NCBI GenBank assembly: GCA_030830565.1
Contig: JAURMR010000035.1
Span: forward strand, 62,001 to 126,000
Length of the DNA: 64,000 nucleotides
From: Acidimicrobiales bacterium
GTDB lineage: Bacteria > Actinomycetota > Acidimicrobiia > Acidimicrobiales > Acidimicrobilacustridaceae
Direction: 5' to 3'
The position numbers were made by a program, and so were the translations under genes. A model generated the notes under the pieces. That model ran no database searches. It worked only from the letters and a program-made list of their open reading frames with translations, and was not told the DNA's origin. Positions 45,796 to 54,232 of this stretch are shown here, one piece after another (the stretch's first letter is position 1; each line of letters begins with the position of its first letter).

Positions 45796-46371
45796 TCACC
45801 CGCAGCTGCCGCCCCACGGAGCTCGTCCATAGAACTGATACATCGCAAGAGCGATGTCGTCCTGGTCCGAGGGCGACGCTTGATTCGGAGGGACGCCCAC
45901 GAGATCGAGGCGACCAACGCGTGCGGCAACGGCGTCCCAGCCACCTTGATAGATCTGGTACGCACCCAAGAACGTTCCCGTTGGGTCGGATGCGCTGTAG
46001 TTGTTGCGGGATTCGCGATGGCGAACGCACGCCAAGAACGCCGCCTCGGACTGAACCGCAGGAGGCGCGGTCACGACTGGTCGCGGGGCAGTGGTCGTCG
46101 TGGTCTGAACCGAGCGAGGCGCAACAGTGACCGGCGGAGCAACCGTGGTGACTGGAGCGGCGACCGTATCGGGAACAGTGACCGCAACCGTCGTGGTCGT
46201 GGTTTCGTCGACCGACGCGACCGACGCAACCACTAAGGAAGAATCCGACGAGCTCGCGGTTTCTGTGGCGCTACTTGTTGAGCTTCCCTGAAGCATGTCG
46301 AGCACCAACAACGGCAGACACGCGAGCGTGACGATGAGAGCGATCATCAGTCGGCGTTGCGTCGGGTGCAC
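45796..46371 (-). CDS. Resuscitation-promoting factor-like (Rpf-domain) protein
   Basis: The protein has 191 residues from GTG 46371 (ATG 46347 is the alternative). An N-terminal hydrophobic segment (about 8-26) may be a signal or anchor, then a Ser/Thr/Val/Pro-rich stretch of about 80 residues, and an Rpf-type lysozyme-like domain at the C-terminus. The catalytic Glu is in RHRESRNNY (Glu120); two Cys (in LACVRH and GGSCG) may form the Rpf disulfide. It should cleave peptidoglycan outside the cell. It lacks the G5 and DUF348 domains of RpfB. It lies 30 bases before rsmA. Confidence 0.83.
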   Translation of the reverse strand: MHPTQRRLMIALIVTLACLPLLVLDMLQGSSTSSATETASSSDSSLVVASVASVDETTTTTVAVTVPDTVAAPVTTVAPPVTVAPRSVQTTTTTAPRPVVTAPPAVQSEAAFLACVRHRESRNNYSASDPTGTFLGAYQIYQGGWDAVAARVGRLDLVGVPPNQASPSDQDDIALAMYQFYGRAPWGGSCG

Positions 46372-46387
46372 GGTGGTGTTCAGAACA

Positions 46388-46432
46388 GCGTCCTTCGTCG
46401 AGCAATAGATCCTGGAAACAGACGAAGGACGC
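46388..46432 (-). promoter_or_regulatory. Perfect 12-bp inverted repeat in the rpf leader
   Basis: GCGTCCTTCGTC (46388-46399) and GACGAAGGACGC (46421-46432) are exact inverse complements, 21 bases apart, 16 bases upstream of GTG 46371. No U-run follows, so it is unlikely to be a terminator. It could be an RNA hairpin controlling translation of the Rpf gene or a protein-binding palindrome. Confidence 0.65.
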
Positions 46433-46528
46433 CCTGCGCGATCACGCAGTGCAAACTCCGCCCGGAGCCGTCCGAAGAACCTAGGAGGGAGGTCCGGGAC
46501 CCGCAACTATTGCGAGGGCCTGAGACAC

Positions 46529-46559
46529 CCCCTGTTCATCTGCGCGTATCCCCTGTTCA
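46529..46559. repeat. 10-bp direct repeat, 21-bp spaced, upstream of rpf
   Basis: CCCCTGTTCA occurs at 46529-46538 and 46550-46559, two helical turns apart, between the tatD stop and the rpf gene. The spacing fits a dimeric regulator on one face of the helix. A partial third copy (ATCCCCTG) lies near 46613. Confidence 0.6.
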
Positions 46560-46619
46560 GAACGTCGCTGCGGGTTTTCCACAGACGGGCAGAGTTCTCT
46601 AAAAGTCGCGAATCCCCTG

Positions 46620-47378
46620 CTACGGGAGCCGGTAGACCGCCGCAGCATTTTTCCATGTGACTTCGGCCACATTGGCCACATCAATTCCCTTCGCCGCTGC
46701 GATTGCCGCCCCCACAACGGGAACGAGAGCGGGGCGATTCGGTTTCCCACGGTGAGGAACTGGAGCCAAAAACGGCGAATCAGTCTCGATGAGCAGGCGA
46801 TCAAGCGGGCAAAGAGTGGCGGCCTCAAGCACTTCGGACGCTCCGGGGAAGGTCACGATGCCGCTAAAGGAGAGCCAGGCCCCGAGTTCGAGACAGCCCT
46901 GCGCCTCCTCAGGTCCACCGGTAAAGCAATGAATCACCGTGCGAGACGGAATGCCTTCACTTGCGAACATTGCGAACGTGTCATCCCATGCCTCACGGGT
47001 ATGGACAACCAATGCCAGGTCGTGTTCGTGGGCAAGTGCGATGTGCTTGGCAAAGATTTCGCGCTGCACCTCGCGGGGCGAATTGTCGTAGTGGTAATCG
47101 AGTCCGCACTCGCCGACAGCGACAACCTTGGGGTCGGCGAGGAGTTCAACAATCCCGTCCATCCCATCGGTCGCATCATGCGGATGGACTCCAGCGGTCG
47201 CCCACACGTCCTCAAAGGCAGTGGCGACCTCGATCGCAAGTTTCGACGATGTGAGATCGCAGCCCACTGTGATCATCCTCATCACGCCTGCCGCGTGAGC
47301 GTCCGCAATCGTCGCTTCCGCTTCGGGCCATCGGTCCGAACCGTCGCCTAAGTGGCAGTGATCATCGATCCAGCGCAT
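46620..47378 (-). CDS. tatD: TatD family metal-dependent deoxyribonuclease
   Basis: The protein has 252 residues from ATG 47378, with GGAG a few bases upstream. Metal-site motifs are IDDHCHLGD, HPHDATD, AVGECGLDYHYD, LVVHTREAWDD, VIHCFTGG and ETDSPFLAPVPHRGKPN, the full TatD set. It has 3'-5' exonuclease activity on DNA or RNA. It starts ten bases after the metG stop, the usual metG-tatD order in actinobacteria. Earlier in-frame starts lie inside metG. Confidence 0.95.
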   Translation of the reverse strand: MRWIDDHCHLGDGSDRWPEAEATIADAHAAGVMRMITVGCDLTSSKLAIEVATAFEDVWATAGVHPHDATDGMDGIVELLADPKVVAVGECGLDYHYDNSPREVQREIFAKHIALAHEHDLALVVHTREAWDDTFAMFASEGIPSRTVIHCFTGGPEEAQGCLELGAWLSFSGIVTFPGASEVLEAATLCPLDRLLIETDSPFLAPVPHRGKPNRPALVPVVGAAIAAAKGIDVANVAEVTWKNAAAVYRLP

Positions 47379-47388
47379 GAAGACTCCG

Positions 47389-48906
47389 TCAGTCGGCGGC
47401 GGGTTTGGCAATACGAGGGAAGAGACCGTCACCCTTCACCACAGGACGACCTCCGGGGTAGCCGCCCCAGGCTGCACCGGCGACGCCGGCGTCGACCGGC
47501 GAACCGAACAAGCCGATGCGTTCCCAAATCTGTGCGCAGGTGTCGGGCATTGCTGGGGTCGCCAGGATTGAAACAATACGAAGCACTTCAAGCGCGTCGC
47601 CCATCACTACATCAAGCGCTGGACCTGGTTCCATCTTCCACGGTTCATTGGCTTCAAGATGCGCGTTTGCCGCCCCAACAAGTCGCCACGTTGCTTCAAG
47701 CGCAATGCTCGGAGTGATGTTGTTCCAACCAGCGATGGTGTCGGCAAGCGACTGCGCGGCAACTGCAGCGAGCGGTGAATCGGCAGCAGGTGCTGGTCCG
47801 ATTCCGTCGCACTTCTTGCCGACAACAGTTGCGACTCGAGACAACAGGTTTCCAAGATTGTTGGCGAGGTCTGCGTTGTAGCGCGTGACCATTGATTCGT
47901 AGGAGAAATCTCCATCGGGACCAAATGGGTTGTCGCGCAAGAAGTGGTAGCGGAAACCATCGACACCGAAATCGTTGACGAGGTCGGCCGGAAAAATCTG
48001 GTTGAGTCTGGTCTTTGACATCTTTTCGCCTCCCACAAGCAAGAAGCCGTGGACCGCAAGCTTCTTTGGGGGCTCGATGCCGGCAGCGAGACACATCGCA
48101 GGCCAATACACGCAATGGAATCGAAGAATGTCTTTGCCGAGAAGGTGGTGAACCTGCGGCCACCATTCAGCGAACCGCTCAGGATCAGCGCCGTACCCGA
48201 CCGCCGTCGCGTAATTGATGAGCGCGTCGTACCAGACGTAGAAGACATGGCCTTCGTCCCACGGGACCGGAACACCCCATGAGATTGACGTACGCGAGAC
48301 CGAAACGTCTTCGAGACCCTGCTTGATAATTCCGAGCGCCTCGTTACGCTTCCCTTCCGGCTGCACACAACCAGGATTCGCGGCGTACCAATCGAGCAAG
48401 GGTTGTTCAAACTTCGACAACTCGAAGAACCAGTTGTCTTCTTCAAGCCATTCGACAGGACGACCATGGATCGGGCAATTGCCGTCGACGAGATCGGCTT
48501 CGTTGTAATAGGCCTCGCAAGGAACGCAGTAATGACCCGAGTAGGAACCTTTGCGGATCCATCCGTTGTCGAAAATGGCCTGCATGAAGGTTTGGACCGA
48601 CGTTATGTGTCGCGGCTCGGTCGTACGAATGAAATCGTCGTTGCTGATGTTCAGTAGTTCCCAGACCTCGCGGAAACGGGCGCTCGTGCGATCGGCCTGT
48701 TCAAGTGGGGTAATGCCATTCGCTTCCGCGGAACGCTGGATCTTGAGACCGTGTTCGTCAGTGCCGGTGAGGAAGAACGTTGGGTCGCCGGCAAGGCGGT
48801 GCCAGCGGGCCAACGCGTCTGCAGTCACCGTCGTATAGGCGTGCCCGATATGGGGCACATCGTTCACGTAGTAGATAGGTGTGGTGACGTAGAAGGGTTC
48901 AGACAC
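47389..48906 (-). CDS. metG: Methionyl-tRNA synthetase
   Basis: The 505-residue protein has the class I HIGH motif VPHIGHAYTTVTADAL, a zinc-binding-like insert CVPCEAYYNE...NCPIHGRPVEW, the tryptophan-rich WYDALINYATA region and KMSKTRLNQI, the KMSKS loop. The C-terminal helical domain has NADLANNLGNLLSRV. It lacks the tRNA-binding Arc1p-like extension of longer forms. It charges tRNA-Met for initiation and elongation. It is divergent from the SDR gene at 49045. Confidence 0.97.
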   Translation of the reverse strand: MSEPFYVTTPIYYVNDVPHIGHAYTTVTADALARWHRLAGDPTFFLTGTDEHGLKIQRSAEANGITPLEQADRTSARFREVWELLNISNDDFIRTTEPRHITSVQTFMQAIFDNGWIRKGSYSGHYCVPCEAYYNEADLVDGNCPIHGRPVEWLEEDNWFFELSKFEQPLLDWYAANPGCVQPEGKRNEALGIIKQGLEDVSVSRTSISWGVPVPWDEGHVFYVWYDALINYATAVGYGADPERFAEWWPQVHHLLGKDILRFHCVYWPAMCLAAGIEPPKKLAVHGFLLVGGEKMSKTRLNQIFPADLVNDFGVDGFRYHFLRDNPFGPDGDFSYESMVTRYNADLANNLGNLLSRVATVVGKKCDGIGPAPAADSPLAAVAAQSLADTIAGWNNITPSIALEATWRLVGAANAHLEANEPWKMEPGPALDVVMGDALEVLRIVSILATPAMPDTCAQIWERIGLFGSPVDAGVAGAAWGGYPGGRPVVKGDGLFPRIAKPAAD

Positions 48907-49044
48907 ATCGCAAGGCTACGGGGCCGCGACAACTCAGACGAACCACGAGCGCTGCGCCTCGCCGGACGTCCTTCGAACGGGCCACGAGTGCCGCGTGTCA
49001 GGATGATCCGAATTGGTCGGTCCGAAGATTCGAATGGGGAACTC

Positions 49045-49815
49045 ATGGGACAGCTCGACGGACTCGTTGCGGTGATCACTGGCGGCGGCCGAGGCATCGG
49101 CGAGGCAATCGCGCTTCGTTACGCGTCCGAGGGAGCAACCGTGGTCGTCTCCTCACGAACCGCGTCAGACCTTGAGAACACTCTCACCGCCGCTGGTGTC
49201 GGCTCCGATCGAGGGCTGGCCGTTGTCGCTGACGCCACTGATCGTGATGACGCCAGACGGCCAGTCACCGAAGCGCTCAACCGATTCGGGCGCGTTGACA
49301 TACTCGTGAACAACGTTGGCGGAACGGTCGGAAACAATGACCCGTTCTTGGCCAACGACGATGCGTTCGAAGCCACCCTCGTGCTGTGTCTGACCTCGGC
49401 CTGGTGGACCACCAGCGCTGCGCTACCCGCCATGCGCGATCAAGGCTTTGGTCGAATTATCAGCATCGGTTCAGGAACATCGAAGTCCACTGGCGCTTCA
49501 CTCCCCTACACCACGGCAAAACACGCGCTTGTTGGCTTCACGAAAGAACTCGCGAAAACGGGCGCACCGTTCGGGATCAACGCGAATCTGCTTTGCCCCG
49601 GCTGGACACGAACCTCACTCGTTGACTTTCAGCGCATCGCAATTGCTCGCGGCACGAGTGTCGAAATCGAAGAGGAACGCGCTGCTGCGGAAAGTCTTCA
49701 ACAACGGGTCCTTGATGCTTCCGAGCTCACTGGAATGGCCACACTTCTTGCGAGCGAAGACGGTCGCGGCATTACCGGACAAGTCATCAGCGTCGATGGC
49801 GGTTACAAGGTCTGA
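49045..49815 (+). CDS. SDR-family oxidoreductase
   Basis: The protein has 256 residues from ATG 49045, preceded by GGGGAA. It is a classical short-chain dehydrogenase: cofactor loop GGGRGIGEA, NNVGGTVGN, a catalytic Ser in ISIGSG, YTTAKHALVG as Tyr-xxx-Lys, and the C-terminal GRGITGQVISVDGGYKV. The NADP preference is suggested by VSSRT after the second strand. The substrate is unknown. It is divergent from metG and converges on the phosphotransferase gene. Confidence 0.88.
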   Translation: MGQLDGLVAVITGGGRGIGEAIALRYASEGATVVVSSRTASDLENTLTAAGVGSDRGLAVVADATDRDDARRPVTEALNRFGRVDILVNNVGGTVGNNDPFLANDDAFEATLVLCLTSAWWTTSAALPAMRDQGFGRIISIGSGTSKSTGASLPYTTAKHALVGFTKELAKTGAPFGINANLLCPGWTRTSLVDFQRIAIARGTSVEIEEERAAAESLQQRVLDASELTGMATLLASEDGRGITGQVISVDGGYKV

Positions 49816-49836
49816 TTGCAGACCTCATCCGGCCGA

Positions 49837-50835
49837 TTAACGCTGGTCGAGCACCTCTAGCGCTCGCTGGAGAAATCCCATGGCCCCGTCACCAACGTCC
49901 ACCAAGTCTGGTCGCGTCGCATCGTGCAGAGACCGTTGGAAGATGCCTTCAAGAAGTACAGCCATCCGGAAGTTGTAAAGCACCTCGTAATAGGAGAGAT
50001 CCTCGGGAAGATCGATTTCGCGTTGGGTGCGATAACGAGCAATGAGTTCCGTTCGACGCGGCCAACCTGGCCCCGAAGTCGCCTTTCCCCAGATCTCACA
50101 AAATCCGATGAGGTCAAGCAGTGGGTCACCAATCGTTGCGGTTTCCCAATCGATAATTGCGGTGACCTTTCCCGGGGGCTCAGCAGCAATCAGCGCATTG
50201 AACATATGAAAATCACCATGCATCAGTGAAGGCTCATAGGAAAACGGAATGTTTGCCGACAAAAACGAGGTAACTCGATCAAGCCCTGGCAACTCACGAC
50301 CTTCATAGGAAGCCAACTGCGAGGTCCACCGCTCGACCTGTCGTTCATGGAAACCCACGGGCTTCCCAAAGTCGGCAAGCGAACTGTTTCGCCAATCGAA
50401 TTCGTGCAATGACGCAAGCGCATCGACCATCGCGTATGCCACACCCGGTTGATCATCGACAGTAAACGGCTCAGGGAGCGGCGGTGCGGGGTTCATTCCC
50501 TCTACGTGCTGCATCAAGAAAAACGTGCAACCAAGGACTTCGTGATCCTCACACAACGCGACCGTTGCGGGATGAGGAACATTTGAACCGTTAAGTGCAT
50601 CGAGAATCCGAAATTCCCGGCGCATACCTTCATCAGCACGTGCGACAGCGACGAGCGCTGGTCGCCGCAGGACCCAACGCGAACCACCGCGCTCGATTGT
50701 GAACATTGCGTTTGATCGCCCCGAAGTAAGCGGTGCAGCGGAGATCGGCAGCCCAACCTCAAGACCAAGACCATCAAGCCAAATACCAAGGCGTTGAACG
50801 TCGACCAGGCCCGAGTCGACTGATTCTTCGATCAC
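49837..50835 (-). CDS. Phosphotransferase family protein (APH/ACAD10-like)
   Basis: The 332-residue protein starts at GTG with a GTGA overlap to the preceding SDR stop. Kinase-like motifs are LTSGRSNAMFTIERGGSRWVLRRP, the Brenner motif HGDFHMFNALI and the metal motif IDWETATIGDPLLDL. In actinobacteria such proteins usually sit beside acyl-CoA dehydrogenase and SDR genes and resemble the kinase part of ACAD10, which phosphorylates hydroxyacyl-CoA. That role fits here, but antibiotic-type substrates cannot be excluded. Confidence 0.85.
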   Translation of the reverse strand: MIEESVDSGLVDVQRLGIWLDGLGLEVGLPISAAPLTSGRSNAMFTIERGGSRWVLRRPALVAVARADEGMRREFRILDALNGSNVPHPATVALCEDHEVLGCTFFLMQHVEGMNPAPPLPEPFTVDDQPGVAYAMVDALASLHEFDWRNSSLADFGKPVGFHERQVERWTSQLASYEGRELPGLDRVTSFLSANIPFSYEPSLMHGDFHMFNALIAAEPPGKVTAIIDWETATIGDPLLDLIGFCEIWGKATSGPGWPRRTELIARYRTQREIDLPEDLSYYEVLYNFRMAVLLEGIFQRSLHDATRPDLVDVGDGAMGFLQRALEVLDQR

Positions 50836-51587
50836 GATCCTCCACCATCGAGAGTGATGAGTGAACCCGTCATGTAGGACGACGCATCAGAGGCCAACAA
50901 CAGTGCAGTGCCAACAATTTCGTCCGGCTGACCGATATGGCCGACCGAAATCATCTTGGCCACATGTTCGGCGGCCTCCGGAGTCGGGATGGCTTTACTG
51001 AAACTGTCGGTGACAAAGGGACCGCAAATGATCGCGTTGACACGAATGCCTCGAGGACCGAACTCTTGAGACGTTGCTTGCGTCATTGCATTCAACGCAG
51101 CTTTCGATGCCGCGTAGACAACGGTGAACGGCGATGGGCGCTGCGAGGCTTTCGTGCTGATGTTGATGATGGAACTACCAGGGGGCATGTGTTCAGCAGC
51201 CATCGCCATCAGACGAAGAGGCCCTTTCACATTCACACCAAACGTTTTGTCAAAGAGTTCTTCGGTGACGTCTGCGAGCGAGGGCGGCACTGGAGCAATA
51301 CCAGCGTTGTTCACCAAGATGTCGATCTTGCCAAACTCGGCCACCGATACGTCGATGAGCGCGTCGCATTGCGCCCAATCGGCAACATGACAGGCAACCG
51401 CAAGCGCTCGACGTCCTTTCGCCCGAATTTCGGCCGCGACCTCTTCACACGCAGCAACGCGTCGGCTCGAAACGACAACGTCGGCTCCGGCATCGGCGAA
51501 ACCGATCGCCATTGCGCGACCCAGCCCTTTACTCGCTCCGGTTACCACCGCGACCTTGCCGGTGAGGTCGAAGAGCGACCGCGTCAT
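50832..51587 (-). CDS. SDR-family oxidoreductase
   Basis: The protein has 251 residues from ATG 51587, with ACGGAG upstream. It has GKVAVVTGASKGLGRAMA, an NNAGIAPV loop, ISTKASQRPSPFTVVYAASKAALN with the catalytic Ser, Tyr and Lys, and GSLITLDGGGS at the end. It is separated by one base from the upstream metallo-hydrolase gene and overlaps the phosphotransferase gene, so the three form an operon. It could oxidise or reduce a beta-hydroxyacyl-CoA, which is inference from the neighbours. Confidence 0.88.
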   Translation of the reverse strand: MTRSLFDLTGKVAVVTGASKGLGRAMAIGFADAGADVVVSSRRVAACEEVAAEIRAKGRRALAVACHVADWAQCDALIDVSVAEFGKIDILVNNAGIAPVPPSLADVTEELFDKTFGVNVKGPLRLMAMAAEHMPPGSSIINISTKASQRPSPFTVVYAASKAALNAMTQATSQEFGPRGIRVNAIICGPFVTDSFSKAIPTPEAAEHVAKMISVGHIGQPDEIVGTALLLASDASSYMTGSLITLDGGGS

Positions 51588-51588
51588 A

Positions 51589-52449
51589 TCAAAACTCCGT
51601 CTCGTTCGTTGCATGGAACTGCCATTGGCCATTCACGCTGACGATGTGGCCGGCGCTCGGAGCGGCATAGTGCGTACCCAACACCAATGTTCCGGCATCT
51701 CCGTGATCAGCGCGCATCTGCCTTCGGGATTCGGCACCCATCGCGCCATCCCAATCGCCGCTCATTCCCCAGTCGGTCTCGGCCCATTGCACCGGATGGT
51801 GAGTTGCATCGCCAGTAATCAGCGCCCGCGCGCCATTCGATTCAATCAGCACCGACATGTGCCCGGGCGAGTGACCGGGAGTTGGAATGAAACGGACTTC
51901 ACTCGTGACCCGGTGATCGGGATCAACGAGGTCGACTAGTCCTGCGTCAACTACTGGAGCGACGGTGTCGGGAAGATTCCATGCGTAGCCGCCGGGCTCA
52001 GCCATCCACGCCTCGTATTCGGCACGACAGAACAGATAGCGAGCATTCGGAAACGTCGGCACCCACTTGCCGTCTTCGAGTTTCGTATTCCATCCCACGT
52101 GATCGAAATGCAAGTGCGTACAACACACAATGTCGATGGTTTCAGGCGCGAACCCTGCCGCCGTCAATCGCTTTAAAAATGCTGGATCCCCGGTGAAGCC
52201 AGGGAGACCAGCCATATCTCGATCGCCGACACAGGTGTCGACGATGATGCGTAAACCACTGCTTTCGACCACAAACGCGTGGATCGAAAGATCGGTCATG
52301 CCTTCATCGTCAATGAAATGCGGCATGAGCCAGGACTGATGGGGAGCGAGTGCTTCCTCGGTGGCGGAGGGAAGCAAGCCACTCAGTGGCAATTCCTGTT
52401 CAAGTTCGACAACCTTTGTGACAGCGACTTCGCCAAGTTTCCAGCGCAT
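51589..52449 (-). CDS. MBL-fold metallo-hydrolase
   Basis: The protein has 286 residues from ATG 52449, with AGGGGGA upstream. The metal-binding signature is CTHLHFDHVGW (HxHxDH), with VDTCVGD upstream, GHSPGHMSV and TGDATHHPVQW further on, and a final His (LGTHYAAP). It is close to the group of lactonase-like MBL enzymes that open lactone rings. It leads an operon with the SDR and phosphotransferase genes and is divergent from the crotonase gene across 114 bases. Confidence 0.87.
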   Translation of the reverse strand: MRWKLGEVAVTKVVELEQELPLSGLLPSATEEALAPHQSWLMPHFIDDEGMTDLSIHAFVVESSGLRIIVDTCVGDRDMAGLPGFTGDPAFLKRLTAAGFAPETIDIVCCTHLHFDHVGWNTKLEDGKWVPTFPNARYLFCRAEYEAWMAEPGGYAWNLPDTVAPVVDAGLVDLVDPDHRVTSEVRFIPTPGHSPGHMSVLIESNGARALITGDATHHPVQWAETDWGMSGDWDGAMGAESRRQMRADHGDAGTLVLGTHYAAPSAGHIVSVNGQWQFHATNETEF

Positions 52450-52563
52450 TGGTCCCCCTTTGTTTCGCCAAGTGTGGCTCACCGACTCCCGAAAGGCGAT
52501 CTGTTCGACCTCCTATGGCGATTCGGCAAGACTGCATCGAGACTCACTTCAGCAGGGGGAACC

Positions 52564-53343
52564 ATGAGCGGACAGGTCCGACTCGAGATCGATGGCCCGA
52601 TTGCCGTCATCACGAACGACAACCAAGAGAAGCGCAACGCCTTTTCCGATGAGATGGACAAGCAGTTGTTCGACATCCTCGGCGAACTACGCGCAACTCC
52701 GTCGATTCGTGCCGTCGTCTGGCGTGGCGAGGGTCATTCATGGTCATCGGGTCGCGACGTCGGTTCCATCGGCAATGACACCACGGGGCTCACGCACCAC
52801 GAACTCATGACTCGCGGCCATAAAGGCATACAACAGCTCTTTGAACTCGATGCACCCGTGATCGTCCCAATCCAGGGTTGGGCAATCGGTGGATCATTCC
52901 AGCGAGCACTGCTTTGCGATATCCGCATTGCATCTGAGGATGCGAAATTCATGCTTCCCGAAGCAGGACACGGTGTCATTCCCGACACCGGTGGCGTTGG
53001 TCGACTCTTTCAAATGTGTGGACACGGCGTTGTGAGCGACATGGTGCTCACTGGTCGCTCGCTCAATGCACAAGAAGCCCTTTCTCTCGGCATCGTTTCG
53101 CGGATCGTCACCCGCGAGGAACTCGACAACACCGCCATGGAAATGGCCCTCAAGATTGCTGCGGCACCTGCTGTCACGATCAAGTTGGCCCGCCGAGTCA
53201 TTTCGCATCTCGCCCAACCAGAGATCACGACATCGATGGCTGATGAATTGATTTACCAAACCTTCCTCAACAAGTCCGAGGACTACGCCGAATTCCGTGC
53301 TGCACGCGCTGAAGATCGCTCACCCAACTACCGCGGGAGCTGA
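52564..53343 (+). CDS. Crotonase-family protein lacking one catalytic Glu
   Basis: The protein has 259 residues from ATG 52564, with AGGGGGAA upstream. It has the crotonase fold: AVVWRGEGHSWSSGRDVG, the oxyanion stretch PIQGWAIGGSFQRALLCDI and LPEAGHGVIPDTGG. By spacing with rat hydratase (Glu144/Glu164), Glu133 matches Glu164 while the Glu144 position is Gln113. Enoyl-CoA hydration by the standard mechanism is therefore unlikely, and an isomerase or hydrolase activity is possible. It is followed after one base by the dienoyl-CoA reductase-like gene. Confidence 0.85.
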   Translation: MSGQVRLEIDGPIAVITNDNQEKRNAFSDEMDKQLFDILGELRATPSIRAVVWRGEGHSWSSGRDVGSIGNDTTGLTHHELMTRGHKGIQQLFELDAPVIVPIQGWAIGGSFQRALLCDIRIASEDAKFMLPEAGHGVIPDTGGVGRLFQMCGHGVVSDMVLTGRSLNAQEALSLGIVSRIVTREELDNTAMEMALKIAAAPAVTIKLARRVISHLAQPEITTSMADELIYQTFLNKSEDYAEFRAARAEDRSPNYRGS

Positions 53344-53344
53344 C

Positions 53345-54232
53345 ATGTCGACATCTGAACCCATTGGCCTTCCTGACGCACCGGATCTCGGCGCTCACGC
53401 ACTCCCCGCCGGAACGTATGACGGCAAGGTCGTGTTCGTGACTGGCGGCGGCACTGGCCTCGGCCGTGCAATCGCAACTGAGTTCGCGCGACTTGGGGCG
53501 AGCATCGTTGTTGCAAGTCGTAAGCCTGAACATCTTGAACAGGCTGATGAAGCAATGGCTGCACTCGGCGCGCCAGCCATCACCGTCCAATGTGACATTC
53601 GCGAACCGGACTCGATCGCCGCTGCGTTCGATGCCGCCACAGAAGCGTTCGGCCTTCCCGATGTCCTCATCAATAACGCCGCTGCGAACTTCCCAGTTCC
53701 AGCCGAAGACATGTCACCGAACGCATGGCGCACGGTCGTCGACATCACACTCAATGGCACGTTTTTTTGTGCCCGAGAGTTCGCACGTCGACATCTTGAA
53801 GCCAACACACCAGGTTCGATCATCAATGTCGGCGCAACCTATGCATGGACTGGTGGGCCAGGCTTCGCTCACTCCGCAGCGGCGAAGGCGGGCGTGAAGA
53901 ACATGGTGGAAACGCTCGCTGTCGAATGGGGTCCCTACGGGATTCAGGTGAACGGTCTTGTACCGGGCCTTATGCCCCATGAGGACATGACCGATGACAT
54001 CAAGGGAAACCTTGCCCGCACGAACGATAAGGACGCGTGTCAGCCAGCACTGCGCGTTGGTCGTCCCCGTGAATTGGGTTGGGCCGCGACGTTCCTTGCT
54101 TCGCCCTATGCGCAGTTCATCAGTGGCCACACACTCGTCGTGGACGGCGCCAACTGGCAGCGGCGCTCACTCACGCAACCCGCGATCACCACGGTGCGTG
54201 ACCAAATGGGCAAAGGACCGTTTGGGCTGTGA
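53345..54232 (+). CDS. SDR of the 2,4-dienoyl-CoA reductase type
   Basis: The protein has 295 residues from ATG 53345. It has GKVVFVTGGGTGLGRAIA, VVASRKPEHLE, LINNAAANFPVPAEDMSPNAW and GATYAWTGGPGFAHSAAAKAGV. These closely follow the pattern of mitochondrial DECR1 (INNAAGNF, SPNAW, and YAETGSG followed by SAKAG), in which the Tyr and Lys are catalytic. It should reduce 2,4-dienoyl-CoA with NADPH during breakdown of polyunsaturated acyl chains. It sits between a crotonase gene and a luciferase-like gene in one operon; its stop overlaps the next start (GTGA). Confidence 0.83.
   Translation: MSTSEPIGLPDAPDLGAHALPAGTYDGKVVFVTGGGTGLGRAIATEFARLGASIVVASRKPEHLEQADEAMAALGAPAITVQCDIREPDSIAAAFDAATEAFGLPDVLINNAAANFPVPAEDMSPNAWRTVVDITLNGTFFCAREFARRHLEANTPGSIINVGATYAWTGGPGFAHSAAAKAGVKNMVETLAVEWGPYGIQVNGLVPGLMPHEDMTDDIKGNLARTNDKDACQPALRVGRPRELGWAATFLASPYAQFISGHTLVVDGANWQRRSLTQPAITTVRDQMGKGPFGL

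Noticed and set aside
46372-46619. Known ydaO-type riboswitch upstream of the rpf-like gene
   Set aside because: The minus strand lacks the conserved ydaO sequence blocks; only an unrelated inverted repeat and a direct repeat are seen.
52450-52563. Operator for a regulator between the divergent MBL and crotonase genes
   Set aside because: A TTCGCC/GGCGA pair is present but too short and widely spaced to call, and no regulator gene is nearby.
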